From positions 1,741,529 to 1,805,528 of the forward strand of contig NZ_JAGGKR010000001.1 in NCBI RefSeq assembly GCF_017873855.1: DNA of 64,000 nt. The letters run 5' to 3'. The notes beneath the pieces were generated by a model, which ran no database searches, had not been told where the DNA came from, and worked only from the letters and a program-made list of their open reading frames with translations. Every line of letters begins with the position of its first letter. Position 1 is the stretch's first letter. Below are positions 9,582-17,260 of the stretch, piece after piece. The DNA comes from Methanolinea mesophila (lineage in GTDB: Archaea; Halobacteriota; Methanomicrobia; Methanomicrobiales; Methanospirillaceae). Both the position numbers and the translations under genes were made by a program.

Positions 9582-10079
9582 TCAGAACTCGATGTTCCAG
9601 ATATCGTCGCCGACGTAATGGAAGGTTTTCACCACTTTCCCGGTGGTCTTTTCGCGCATCTCCGGTGCGTCCATCAGCGCAATCCCGAGAGCAATCGGTT
9701 TGCCGTGCCGTTCTTCGACTATCTGGACCGGCCCCCCCTCCCGGATATCTTCCGTCACCGCAACGACTCCCGGGCGCATCACGTCCGCACCGTTGATCAC
9801 ATACGAGACCGCCCCGGTATCTACCGTGACCCTGCGTTCCGGGAAAGACCGTTCCAGGGCTCCCCGGAGCGAGGGGAACAGGGTCCCTTTGTACTCGAGG
9901 AGGAGCGGTTTCTTCCCGATAAGGTACATGACCACGTCCCCGCTGGTCTCCACGATCTCCAGACGCTCGTCGCGGAACAGCTCCGCTGAAGCCCCGATCT
10001 CGCCCGCGAGACGGGAATAAAGCTCCTGTATCTGTGATTTTCTCAGGATATGGCGCTTTCGGGGAATTATCTTCGGCAT
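9582..10079 (-). CDS. PUA-domain RNA-binding protein
   Basis: 165 residues. An N-terminal pre-PUA part (RKRHILRKSQIQELYSRLAGEIG, then FRDERLEIVETSGDVVMYLIGKKPLLLEYKGTL) leads into a C-terminal PUA domain (VTVDTGAVSYVINGADVMRPGVVAV and GKPIALGIALM). This order matches the archaeal MCT-1/DUF1947-type proteins, which in eukaryotes act on the small ribosomal subunit. Specific RNA target unknown. The start MPKIIPRKRHILRKSQ gives the family length. It ends in an unusual VKTFHYVGDDIWNIEF tail. It lies upstream of sepF on the same strand with a 122-base gap. Confidence 0.88.
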   Translation of the reverse strand: MPKIIPRKRHILRKSQIQELYSRLAGEIGASAELFRDERLEIVETSGDVVMYLIGKKPLLLEYKGTLFPSLRGALERSFPERRVTVDTGAVSYVINGADVMRPGVVAVTEDIREGGPVQIVEERHGKPIALGIALMDAPEMREKTTGKVVKTFHYVGDDIWNIEF

Positions 10080-10124
10080 CCAAAGGTAATTTGTTCCGTG
10101 GGGAGAAAAAAGATCCCATCATGA

Positions 10125-10475
<351 letters not shown>

Positions 10476-10493
10476 TCGGAAGGTGAATTAACA

Positions 10494-10676
10494 ATGTCAA
10501 AAGGCACACCCTCAATGGGAAAGAGGCAGGGCAACGTACACATCGCCTGCCGCCGCTGTGGAAGCGTATCCTACCACCGGAGACACAAGGTCTGTTCTTC
10601 CTGCGGATTCGGGAAGAGCACCAGGATGAGAAAATACCAGTGGCTGACCAAAAGGCCAAAAATCCCAACCCACTAG
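10494..10676 (+). CDS. rpl37e: Ribosomal protein L37e
   Basis: 60 residues. A zinc ribbon (CRRCG then CSSCGFG) sits in a basic sequence, as in archaeal/eukaryotic L37e of the large subunit. The start is 18 bases after the Sm stop with an AAGGTGAATTAACA leader giving a GGTGA ribosome site. It matches the family along its whole length. Confidence 0.96.
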   Translation: MSKGTPSMGKRQGNVHIACRRCGSVSYHRRHKVCSSCGFGKSTRMRKYQWLTKRPKIPTH

Positions 10677-10682
10677 AATATT

Positions 10683-12107
10683 ATGTGCGGTATCGTTGGC
10701 ATCAGGGATGCTGGCGGTGTTTCATTCTCCATATACTATTCCCTGTACGCGCTCCAGCATCGTGGCCAGGAGAGCGCGGGAATAGCGACTTTTGATGGCA
10801 CCAAGCTCCACAAGCACAAAGCCCAGGGGCTTGTGGCCGAGGTCTTCGACCCCGAGATCCTCTGCAGCCTTGAGGGAAACGTAGGGATCGGGCATGTCCG
10901 GTACCCTACCACCGGGGCGAACAGGCCCGAGAACGCACAGCCTTTCAACTTCTTCTTCAGGGACCGGATAATCTCGATCGCACACAACGGGAACCTGGTC
11001 AACGACCGCGAGCTCCGGGACGAGTTCGAGGCGAAAGGCCAGATCTTTTCCACCACCACGGATACCGAACTGATCGCGAAGCTCCTGATCGACGAACTGG
11101 GGAACTCGGGATCCATCGAGGATGCGGTGCACCGGTGTATGCGGGACCTCCAGGGGTCCTACTCGGTCGTGATGATGATCGACGGGGTACTCTTCGGGTT
11201 CCGTGATCCCCTCGGAATTAAGCCGATGTGTCTGGGAAAGACCAAAGACGGCTACATCATGGCCTCCGAGAGCGTTGCGGTAGACGCCCTGGGGGGGACC
11301 TTCATCCGCGACATCTACCCCGGAGAACTGGTCTGTATCGACGAAGAGGGCCTCCGGAGCATGCAGATCGCCCGGGCCGGAAGGAGGGCGCACTGTATTT
11401 TCGAGTACATCTATTTCGCCCGGGCGGACTCGGTCCTCGACGGTAAGCTGGTCTATGACGTCCGGAGGACGATCGGGAAGAAACTCCACGAGGAGGCACC
11501 GACATCCGCAGACCTGGTGAGCCCGGTCCCGGACTCGGGAACTGCCTACGCCATCGGCTACTCGCAACGGTCGGATATTCCCTTCGTGGAGAGCCTCATG
11601 AAGAACCGGTACATGGGGAGGACCTTCATCATGCCCTCGCAGACCGAACGGGAGAAAGCAGTGAGGATCAAGCTCAATCCTATCAGGGAGTTCCTCGCGG
11701 ACCGGTCGGTGGTGCTGGTGGACGACAGCATCGTGCGGGGGACCACCTCCCGGAGGATAATCGGGATCATGCGCGATGCGGGGGCCCGGGAGATCCACAT
11801 GCGCATCGGGTCCCCCGCCATCAAGGCCCCCTGTTACCTGGGGGTTGACATGCCCACGAGGGAGGAACTAATTGCGAGCGATAAGGAAGAGGAGGAAGTG
11901 AGGAGGAGGATCACCGCCAACACCCTGCACCATATCTCGCTGGCGGCGCTGGTCGAGGCGATAGGGTGCGATCACCGCAGCCTCTGCACGGGGTGCCTCA
12001 CCGGGTGCTATCCTGTCCCGATCAAGGGTGAAGTATCAGAGCCCGTGCGCATCGAATTCCTCGACGGGACCTACCAGACCAAACTGGAACGGTTCGAATC
12101 GGAATAA
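10683..12107 (+). CDS. purF: Amidophosphoribosyltransferase
   Basis: 474 residues. The mature protein begins with Cys2 (MCGIVGIRDAGG), the nucleophile of the N-terminal glutaminase domain. The C-terminal phosphoribosyltransferase domain carries VVLVDDSIVRGTTSRRI, the PRPP loop. Cysteines near the end (LCTGCLTGC) fit the iron-sulfur class of PurF. It makes phosphoribosylamine from PRPP and glutamine, the first committed step of purine synthesis. The ATG lies six bases after the L37e stop, so it is the last gene of the Sm-L37e-purF operon. A T run follows the stop. Confidence 0.96.
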   Translation: MCGIVGIRDAGGVSFSIYYSLYALQHRGQESAGIATFDGTKLHKHKAQGLVAEVFDPEILCSLEGNVGIGHVRYPTTGANRPENAQPFNFFFRDRIISIAHNGNLVNDRELRDEFEAKGQIFSTTTDTELIAKLLIDELGNSGSIEDAVHRCMRDLQGSYSVVMMIDGVLFGFRDPLGIKPMCLGKTKDGYIMASESVAVDALGGTFIRDIYPGELVCIDEEGLRSMQIARAGRRAHCIFEYIYFARADSVLDGKLVYDVRRTIGKKLHEEAPTSADLVSPVPDSGTAYAIGYSQRSDIPFVESLMKNRYMGRTFIMPSQTEREKAVRIKLNPIREFLADRSVVLVDDSIVRGTTSRRIIGIMRDAGAREIHMRIGSPAIKAPCYLGVDMPTREELIASDKEEEEVRRRITANTLHHISLAALVEAIGCDHRSLCTGCLTGCYPVPIKGEVSEPVRIEFLDGTYQTKLERFESE

Positions 12108-12210
12108 TTTTTACGGCTCTTTAACCCTGTAGACATCCTCGATCTCTTTCATTTATGATCGTGTTCTCAAGACATGCCAGGGCAGTTTACGAACACAAAT
12201 TCATAGCATA
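12108..12210. other. Intergenic spacer after purF
   Basis: About 100 bases between the purF stop and the first 185-bp element. It starts with a short T-rich stretch that may end the purF transcript. No ORF or hairpin of note. Confidence 0.4.
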
Positions 12211-12395
12211 TGACGCTCCTGGGGCTGCGCCCTGCCGCTGCAGCGCCCCGACAGGATATGCGTGAACTATCGCAGGTCAGAGGATCTTTTTTATTTATCC
12301 GATATTGAGCGATATCAGCCCAGGTTAAACTCTTTCAGGAGATATCGCGCTGGGGGGTGCCTCATTAGCGGGGGCGAAGCCCCCCTGGAACGTCG
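12211..12395. repeat. 185-bp terminal-inverted-repeat element, copy 1
   Basis: Begins TGACGCTCCTGGGGCTGCG and ends in a stretch whose complement is CGACGTTCCAGGGGGGCTTCG, so the two ends are imperfect inverted repeats of about 24 bases. Each end also folds on itself (GGGGC..GCCC type). Inside is a second inverted pair, AGCGATATC and GATATCGCGCT, around a TTAAAC loop, preceded by a T-rich run. A second copy of exactly the same length lies at 15099-15283, roughly four-fifths identical by eye, and a left-half copy lies at 13961. No coding capacity. It may be a MITE-like element or a structured RNA; no target-site duplication is obvious. Confidence 0.8.
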
Positions 12396-12657
12396 CGGGG
12401 TAAGGATGTCAACAAAGCCGGATTTTTTGGTATAGTTTCACAGTAAATGTTTGGATAACGGTTGCTGCTCGCCGGGCCGGGCCAGCAATCCCGGAACCAT
12501 CCCCTGGCCTTCGTTATCATGGGCGGCCGGGGAGGATCTGAGGGGACGAAACCGTCCCGGGCAAATTCACCTGACCTGCGGTGAGGGTTTTTCATGAACG
12601 CATACATGCGGGTACTTGGAGAATTCAAGAAAAGATCGGGAGTGTGCGATAGTTCCA
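12396..12657. other. Non-coding stretch between the element and tRNA-Met
   Basis: About 260 bases without a convincing gene. A leftward frame here runs into the 185-bp element and has no family-like sequence. It contains short GC-rich inverted runs (GGGACGAAACCGTCCC) but no clear promoter. Confidence 0.4.
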
Positions 12658-12732
12658 TAGCGAGGGATGGATTTGAACCATCGATCTACGGGTTATGAGC
12701 CCGTCGGGATATCCTGACTACCCCACCTCGCT
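12658..12732 (-). tRNA. Initiator tRNA-Met (CAT)
   Basis: Read leftward, 75 bases fold as a full cloverleaf: acceptor AGCGAGG with CCTCGCT, anticodon loop CTCATAA, T arm GATGGTTCAAATCCATC, discriminator A. The A1:U72 pair and the run of three G:C pairs in the anticodon stem (GGG with CCC) are archaeal initiator features. CCA is not encoded. A TATA-like AACTATATCA near 12763-12773 is placed about right for its promoter. No intron. Confidence 0.95.
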
Positions 12733-12849
12733 CCGTCTGGGAGTTAATATATTCACAATCCGGCGTGATATAGTTTACTGGCAGGACCGGGGATATTGGA
12801 ACGGAGGGGAAGATCCTTTAATAATCCCCGCCATGAAGAGAAGAGTACC

Positions 12850-13263
12850 ATGGAGGACGATGAACTGCAGAGTATCCGGGAACAGAAGCTGAAAGAGATG
12901 GAGAACCGGATTTTGCAAAAGGATCAGGCGAACGTCCCGGCGAAGGTCGTCCCCGTGGACCAGGCCGGTTGGAACGACCTGATCCGGAAGAACCAGTTCG
13001 TGGTGGTGGACTTCTGGGCGGAGTGGTGCGGCCCGTGCCGGATGGTCGGACCGGTAATCGAGGAGCTCGCCGTAGAATATTCCGGAAAGGTTACATTTGC
13101 CAAATGTAATACCGACCAGAACCAGAAGCTCGCGGTGAACTTCGGGATCTCCGCCATCCCCACCATAATGCTCTTCGCCCGGGGCCAGATGGTGGACAGG
13201 ATCATCGGGGCCTATCCCAAGGATGCGATAAGAAAGAAAATTTCCCGTGCATTCGGGGTATGA
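12850..13263 (+). CDS. trx: Thioredoxin
   Basis: 137 residues. The first 30 form a charged helix, then a thioredoxin fold with the active site WCGPC (Cys60 and Cys63) and the cis-proline segment SAIPTIMLF. It reduces disulfides in the cytoplasm. TTTAATAATC at about 12818 is about 27 bases before the ATG at 12850, so the mRNA may be leaderless; this also argues against the longer frame starting at 12796. The N-terminal extension is longer than in classical thioredoxins. Confidence 0.93.
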   Translation: MEDDELQSIREQKLKEMENRILQKDQANVPAKVVPVDQAGWNDLIRKNQFVVVDFWAEWCGPCRMVGPVIEELAVEYSGKVTFAKCNTDQNQKLAVNFGISAIPTIMLFARGQMVDRIIGAYPKDAIRKKISRAFGV

Positions 13264-13284
13264 AGGTTTTTACGAGGAATCTGG

Positions 13285-13857
13285 ATGAAGGGTAACGAAT
13301 CGGTTATCGTGGGGCTCTCCGGCGCGAGCGGTATAATCTACGGGATCCGGCTGCTGGAAGTGCTGAAGGATCTCGGGATAGAGCGCGACCTGGTGATGAC
13401 CGCGACAGGGGAAGAGATGGTGACCATCGAGACCGGCCGGACCCCGGCCGAGGTCAGGGCGCTGGCCAGCCGGGTTCACGAGAGCGACGATTTCACCTCC
13501 CCCCTCGCGAGCGGGGGATTTTTGAACCGCGGGATGGTGGTCATCCCCTGCAGCATGAAGACCGTTGCCGGGATCGCCTGCGGGTTTGCGGACAACCTCC
13601 TCCTCCGGGCGGCGGACTGCACCCTGAAGGAGGGGAGACCGCTGATCATCGTCCCCCGTGAGACGCCGCTGAACAGCATCCACCTCAAAAATATGCTTAC
13701 GCTCGCAGAGGTGGGTGTCACAATTCTTCCCGCAGCCCCGGGGTTCTACCACCGGCCCAGGACGATTGATGACCTGGTGGACCACGTGGTCGGCAAGGTG
13801 CTGGACCGGATGGGGATCGCGCACCATCTCTACCACCGGTGGAGAGAAGAAGGATAA
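13285..13857 (+). CDS. ubiX: UbiX-like flavin prenyltransferase
   Basis: 190 residues. VGLSGASGIIYGIRLLEVL near the start is the flavin-binding loop, and the central VVIPCSMKTVAGIACGFADNLLLRAADCTLKE and the LKNMLTLAEVG segment are family hallmarks. UbiX joins dimethylallyl phosphate to reduced FMN to make prenyl-FMN, the cofactor of UbiD-type decarboxylases. No ubiD is seen in the window, so the client is elsewhere. It follows thioredoxin by 21 bases with GAGGAATCTGG upstream and is probably in the same operon. Confidence 0.95.
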   Translation: MKGNESVIVGLSGASGIIYGIRLLEVLKDLGIERDLVMTATGEEMVTIETGRTPAEVRALASRVHESDDFTSPLASGGFLNRGMVVIPCSMKTVAGIACGFADNLLLRAADCTLKEGRPLIIVPRETPLNSIHLKNMLTLAEVGVTILPAAPGFYHRPRTIDDLVDHVVGKVLDRMGIAHHLYHRWREEG

Positions 13858-14234
13858 GGTCGGGATGAGCAAAAGGGAGCCCCTTCATTTCGAAATCTTC
13901 AGCTGTTACATTTGTATTTTTTTAATAGGACAGGACAGGGCATTCCAGGGAATAATCCGGTGACGCTCCCGGAGCTGTCGCCCCGCCGCTGCGGCCCCTC
14001 GCAGAGGATATCCGTGGAAATGACTGGATTGTTGACTACAAAGATATGGTAGTTCTGTTGATTGGGAGATCACCATCATAAATTGTTCAGAAAATTACAT
14101 CTTCCAGTGCAAGTTCCGGATCCGCCGCCGGGGCGTCCTTCGGGGGCGGCGGAACCATCGTGTGGATTTTTGGGGGCGACAGTCCCATTTGTTCACTACT
14201 TACATCAAAATGGGAAAATCACTGCATTAAAAAT
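13858..14234. other. Intergenic region with half element and GC hairpin
   Basis: About 380 bases between ubiX and the PH-domain gene, which converge here. It holds a T-rich stretch near 13915, the left-half copy of the 185-bp element at 13961, and a strong GC hairpin at 14122-14152 (CCGCCGCC pairing with GGGCGGCGG). The hairpin end followed by GGAACC resembles a worn right end of the element, which would make a degenerate third copy of about 200 bases. No gene seen. Confidence 0.5.
13961..14022. repeat. Left-half copy of the 185-bp element
   Basis: Begins TGACGCTCCCGGAGCTG and keeps CCCCGCCGCTGCGG and GGATAT at the same spacing as the full copies at 12211 and 15099, then diverges. The inner GCGATATC hairpin and the clear right end are missing. 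Confidence 0.65.
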
Positions 14235-14846
14235 TCATTTCTCGGCTATCTTCTCGAGTAGCATCCGGATTGACCGGAGTTCCCCGAGGAGTTCGCCGGG
14301 GATTGCAGGTGCCGGAATCCCGGATGAGACGGCGCCCACGGTTCCGTCAGTCGCTCCTCCGGCCATCCTTGTCTCCCGGATCATGGTGCGGATAGTCTCA
14401 CGGAGTTCCTCCGCTTCGACTATCCCTTCCATAGTGATCTCGGCCTTTGCCTGCCCGGAGAACCCGGCGGTCTGGATCTTGATCAGGGAGAAGCCGAGGT
14501 ACCGCATCAGCGGTCCCTGGTAGATGTCGATGTTGGTGATCCGGTCGTAGGGTACGATCCCGGTCTGGCGGAACCAGACTCCCCGTTTCCAGGTCACTTC
14601 GTCGTCTTTCAGCTCGAAGAATATTGTCCTGTAATATTTTCCTACCCAGAAGAGGTACACCCCGATGACCACCAGAAGCACTACGACGATTACGGCGAGC
14701 AAGGGTGGGATTCCGGAAAAATATCCGACGGCAAGCAGGACGCCCCCGATGACGACCATCAGGAATACGAAGAGGATATGAAACATGGTCACGATTGAGG
14801 GCGACGGTTTGAACGGGGTAAACAGCGGAAAGTGCGGAGATTTCAT
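14235..14846 (-). CDS. PH-domain (bacterial PH / DUF304) membrane protein
   Basis: 203 residues from the ATG at 14846, which has GGTGACCTCC directly upstream; the frame is open for 59 more codons but without family similarity. Two adjacent membrane helices (about residues 20-65) are followed by a YdbS-like PH domain (YYRTIFFELKDDEVTWKRGVWFRQTGIVPYDRITNIDIYQGPLMRYLGFSLIKIQTAG). A low-complexity linker and an amphipathic C-terminal helix end the protein. Such proteins sit in the cytoplasmic membrane; function unknown. It stands alone. Confidence 0.85.
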   Translation of the reverse strand: MKSPHFPLFTPFKPSPSIVTMFHILFVFLMVVIGGVLLAVGYFSGIPPLLAVIVVVLLVVIGVYLFWVGKYYRTIFFELKDDEVTWKRGVWFRQTGIVPYDRITNIDIYQGPLMRYLGFSLIKIQTAGFSGQAKAEITMEGIVEAEELRETIRTMIRETRMAGGATDGTVGAVSSGIPAPAIPGELLGELRSIRMLLEKIAEK

Positions 14847-15098
14847 GGAGGTCACCAGGTCCCGGTCATACGGATTCCGGTTTTTGTTTTTACCCGGGAG
14901 GAGATAAAACCACGGAGGTCTTCGTGGAGACCGATCCGGACCGGTCGTCATCAGGTATCTTGTAGGGCGAGAAAACATCCGTAAAAGGCCGTAAAAAAGG
15001 AAAAAATTTTGTCCTTTTGCCATCCTCGATCACTTTCGGTATGAATATATTTTCAATGCTTCGTCTGGTTTGGTTTAAGGACGCGAATCGATAATATA

Positions 15099-15283
15099 TG
15101 ACGCTCCCGGGGCTGCGCCCCGCCGCTGCGGCGCCCCGACAGGATATGCCTGAACTGTCGCACGTCCTTGATCTTTTCTATTTTTTTTAATATTGAAGCG
15201 ATATCAGCCAGGGTTACACTTTAACCAGAGATATCGCGCTGGGGACTGCCGTAGTGGCCGGGGCGAAGCCCCCAGGAACGTCA
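15099..15283. repeat. 185-bp terminal-inverted-repeat element, copy 2
   Basis: Starts TGACGCTCCCGGGGCTGCG; its end, read on the other strand, is TGACGTTCCTGGGGGCTTCG. The inner inverted pair AGCGATATC / GATATCGCGCT and the T-rich run before it are kept from copy 1, with clear compensating or neutral changes in the loop. It lies between the PH-domain gene and the symporter gene in a gap of 300 bases that otherwise shows nothing but AT-rich flanks and a T run serving the symporter end. Confidence 0.8.
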
Positions 15284-15323
15284 CATGGTTAGGATGGGAA
15301 TGGAGCCAAAAAGATTTAAAAAA

Positions 15324-16889
15324 TTATGCAGGGGCCGGCTGTACCCCGCACCGTCCCGCCCTGAACTGGAGGATGGCGATTGCGAGCGCGGATATCGGGA
15401 GTGCGATCACCAGCGGGTCGATGGCGCTCCAGGGATAGCCGAGAACGCTCGTGGTCCCGAGCATCGCCTGGGAGAGGCCGAACACGGCGGCATAACGGGA
15501 GTTCACGAAGAGCGCCCAGATGAACCATGCGATCGCACCGAGCACGAGGCTTACCTTCGCCGCGGTGGGATCGGGTTTTTTGCAGTAGACCGCAACGGCA
15601 AAGACCGGGAGGAACGCGGAAGCGCAGAGCCCCATGAACATGGCCGTGGCAATCGCGATGATACTTCCCGGCATGAGGAAGGCGACGATCACCGAGACGA
15701 CGATCATCACAATCACCCCGATCTGGTTGGCCTTAAGGGAGAGTGCGCACCCGCGGCCCCTTCCCCAGATGTCGCAGATAAGCGCGGTCCCCATGGTATG
15801 GAACAACGAGCTCAGCGTAGACATCGCCGCGGCGAGCAGGGTCACCATGAACAGGACCACGAACCAGTCTGGCATGGCCAGGTTGATGAAGAGGGGCATG
15901 ATGGAGTCCACGTTCCCTCCCGCGGCGGCGACCGCGATCTGGCCCATGGTCTGCTGGAAATATACGTTGGTGAGCGCCCCGACGGTGAAGGCGACCCCGG
16001 TCATCATCAGGATGAAAGGCCCTCCCACGAGGACGGCCCGGTTCAGGGACCGGTTGTCCTTTGCGGTCATGAACCGCACCACCAGCTGGGGCTGCGCCAG
16101 AACCCCGATACCGACTCCCAGCACGAGGGTGGTGATCAGGGTGAACCATATCGGCGAGCCGAGTTCCGGCATGGTGGTCCAGCCTGTCATCCCCTGGTCC
16201 GCCAGTTTGGCGGGCACCAGGTTTGCCATCGCGGTCAGGGCTGAATTGGCCGTCTCGACCCCGCCGAGGATGAAGTAGGTCGCTATGATAAGGATGGTCA
16301 TCCCCACCAGCATGATAGTCCCCTGCACGGCATCGGTGTACATCACGGCGATCAGCCCCCCGAAGATGACGTATACCGCGACGATGATGGCAAAACCGAT
16401 GAGTGATGCCTCGTAGGAGATACCGAGGGTCTGCTTGATGAACTGCGCCCCTCCGATCAGTACCGCAGCGGTATAGAGGGGCATCCCGACGATGATCACC
16501 AGGCCGGAGACCACCTGCATGAACTGCGACGAGTAGATCTTTCCCATCAGATCGGGGAAGGTGACTGCCTTCAGCCGGTGGCCGATCTCCCGGGCCCGTT
16601 TGCCGAAGATCACGAAGGCGAGCAGGATCCCCACCCCGATATTCAGCACCGTGAGCCAGATCAGGCCCATTCCCAGGTTTGCAGCCTGGCCACCGAACCC
16701 CACGATTGCCGAGGTGGAGATGAACGTGGCCCCGTACGAGAGGGCGATGACCACCGGATGGGCCTTTCTCCCTGCCACAAGGTAGTCCTCCGCCCCTTTT
16801 GTCCGTTTGTAGCCCAGGTATCCCAGGCCGAACATGATGACGATGTAGATCGCGGTGATCGTGACCAGCCAGAATGTGCTGACGGCCAC
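15324..16889 (-). CDS. Sodium:solute symporter (SSS family)
   Basis: 521 residues with about 13 membrane helices. The N-terminal part has GYKRTKGAEDYLVAGRK and GATFISTSAIVGFGGQAANLG, typical of the PutP/PanF family, which couple solute uptake to sodium entry. The substrate cannot be told from sequence; proline, pantothenate and acetate carriers are relatives. The GTG start is two bases after the stop of a 36-codon gene, which implies tight coupling. The C-terminus ends QFRAGRCGVQPAPA. Confidence 0.93.
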   Translation of the reverse strand: MAVSTFWLVTITAIYIVIMFGLGYLGYKRTKGAEDYLVAGRKAHPVVIALSYGATFISTSAIVGFGGQAANLGMGLIWLTVLNIGVGILLAFVIFGKRAREIGHRLKAVTFPDLMGKIYSSQFMQVVSGLVIIVGMPLYTAAVLIGGAQFIKQTLGISYEASLIGFAIIVAVYVIFGGLIAVMYTDAVQGTIMLVGMTILIIATYFILGGVETANSALTAMANLVPAKLADQGMTGWTTMPELGSPIWFTLITTLVLGVGIGVLAQPQLVVRFMTAKDNRSLNRAVLVGGPFILMMTGVAFTVGALTNVYFQQTMGQIAVAAAGGNVDSIMPLFINLAMPDWFVVLFMVTLLAAAMSTLSSLFHTMGTALICDIWGRGRGCALSLKANQIGVIVMIVVSVIVAFLMPGSIIAIATAMFMGLCASAFLPVFAVAVYCKKPDPTAAKVSLVLGAIAWFIWALFVNSRYAAVFGLSQAMLGTTSVLGYPWSAIDPLVIALPISALAIAILQFRAGRCGVQPAPA

Positions 16890-16891
16890 CG

Positions 16892-17002
16892 CTACTCACC
16901 CCCCTTGTTCCAGTTGAGCAGTCCGTATACTATGCATGCCAACGCAAGCCCGATGGCAAGCAGATAGGCGATCCATATCTGTGGGTCGGGAATTCCGAGC
17001 AT
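16892..17002 (-). CDS. 36-residue single-helix protein, likely symporter partner
   Basis: ATG at 17002 with AAGGTGTTACTT before it gives a GGTG ribosome site. The product is MLGIPDPQIWIAYLLAIG followed by LALACIVYGLLNWNKGGE: one membrane helix and a charged tail. The stop lies two bases before the GTG of the symporter gene. Small one-helix subunits encoded just before their transporter are known for NSS (MetS type) and some SSS carriers, so a role as an accessory subunit is likely but inferred. Confidence 0.7.
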   Translation of the reverse strand: MLGIPDPQIWIAYLLAIGLALACIVYGLLNWNKGGE

Positions 17003-17260
17003 AAGTAACACCTTCGGTAAACTCCGGATAGTGCCTTTACAGGGGTACCCGGGGGAAAAAACCGGGCCCCCTACCTAAAGAGGAATGCGTCGCTGCGCTG
17101 CAGGAGAGAAGAACAGTATGTATCCTGTGCGACAGACATTGGGTTTACCTGATTACAGGTCTTCCCGACGATATATATCATTTTCTGATTCCTGCGGATA
17201 CCGGGGTGACCGGTCACCGAAAAGAGATATGTCCGTGCGCCCAATAGAGGGTGAAAGACT
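17003..17260 (+). promoter_or_regulatory. Divergent control region of the Lhr helicase gene
   Basis: 258 bases between the symporter unit and the helicase gene. It holds a GC hairpin at 17042-17072 (GGGG..CCCGG with CCGGG..CCCC around an A run), a TATA box ATATATAT at 17171-17178, and a perfect 14-base palindrome at 17205-17218. The TATA box predicts transcription start near 17200, so the palindrome would fall at the start of the mRNA. Confidence 0.5.
17205..17218. promoter_or_regulatory. 14-base palindrome, possible operator
   Basis: GGTGACCGGTCACC reads the same on both strands and lies 43 bases before the TTG start of the Lhr gene and about 30 bases after its TATA box. It could be a dimeric regulator site or an RNA hairpin. 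Confidence 0.45.

Noticed and set aside
9496-10122. Frame of about 208 residues over the PUA gene
   Set aside because: It is out of frame with the clear PUA-domain gene at 9582-10079 and is Arg/Gly-rich noise.
12365-12658. Leftward 97-residue frame overlapping the 185-bp element and tRNA-Met
   Set aside because: It runs through the repeat and ends at the tRNA; no ribosome site and proline/arginine-rich shadow composition.
13961-14160. Full third copy of the 185-bp element
   Set aside because: Only the left half is clearly similar. The GC hairpin at 14122 with GGAACC after it may be a worn right end, but the middle is unlike the other copies.
14062-14523. Plus-strand frame opposite the PH-domain gene end
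   Set aside because: Antisense to a recognised membrane protein; no motif or ribosome site.
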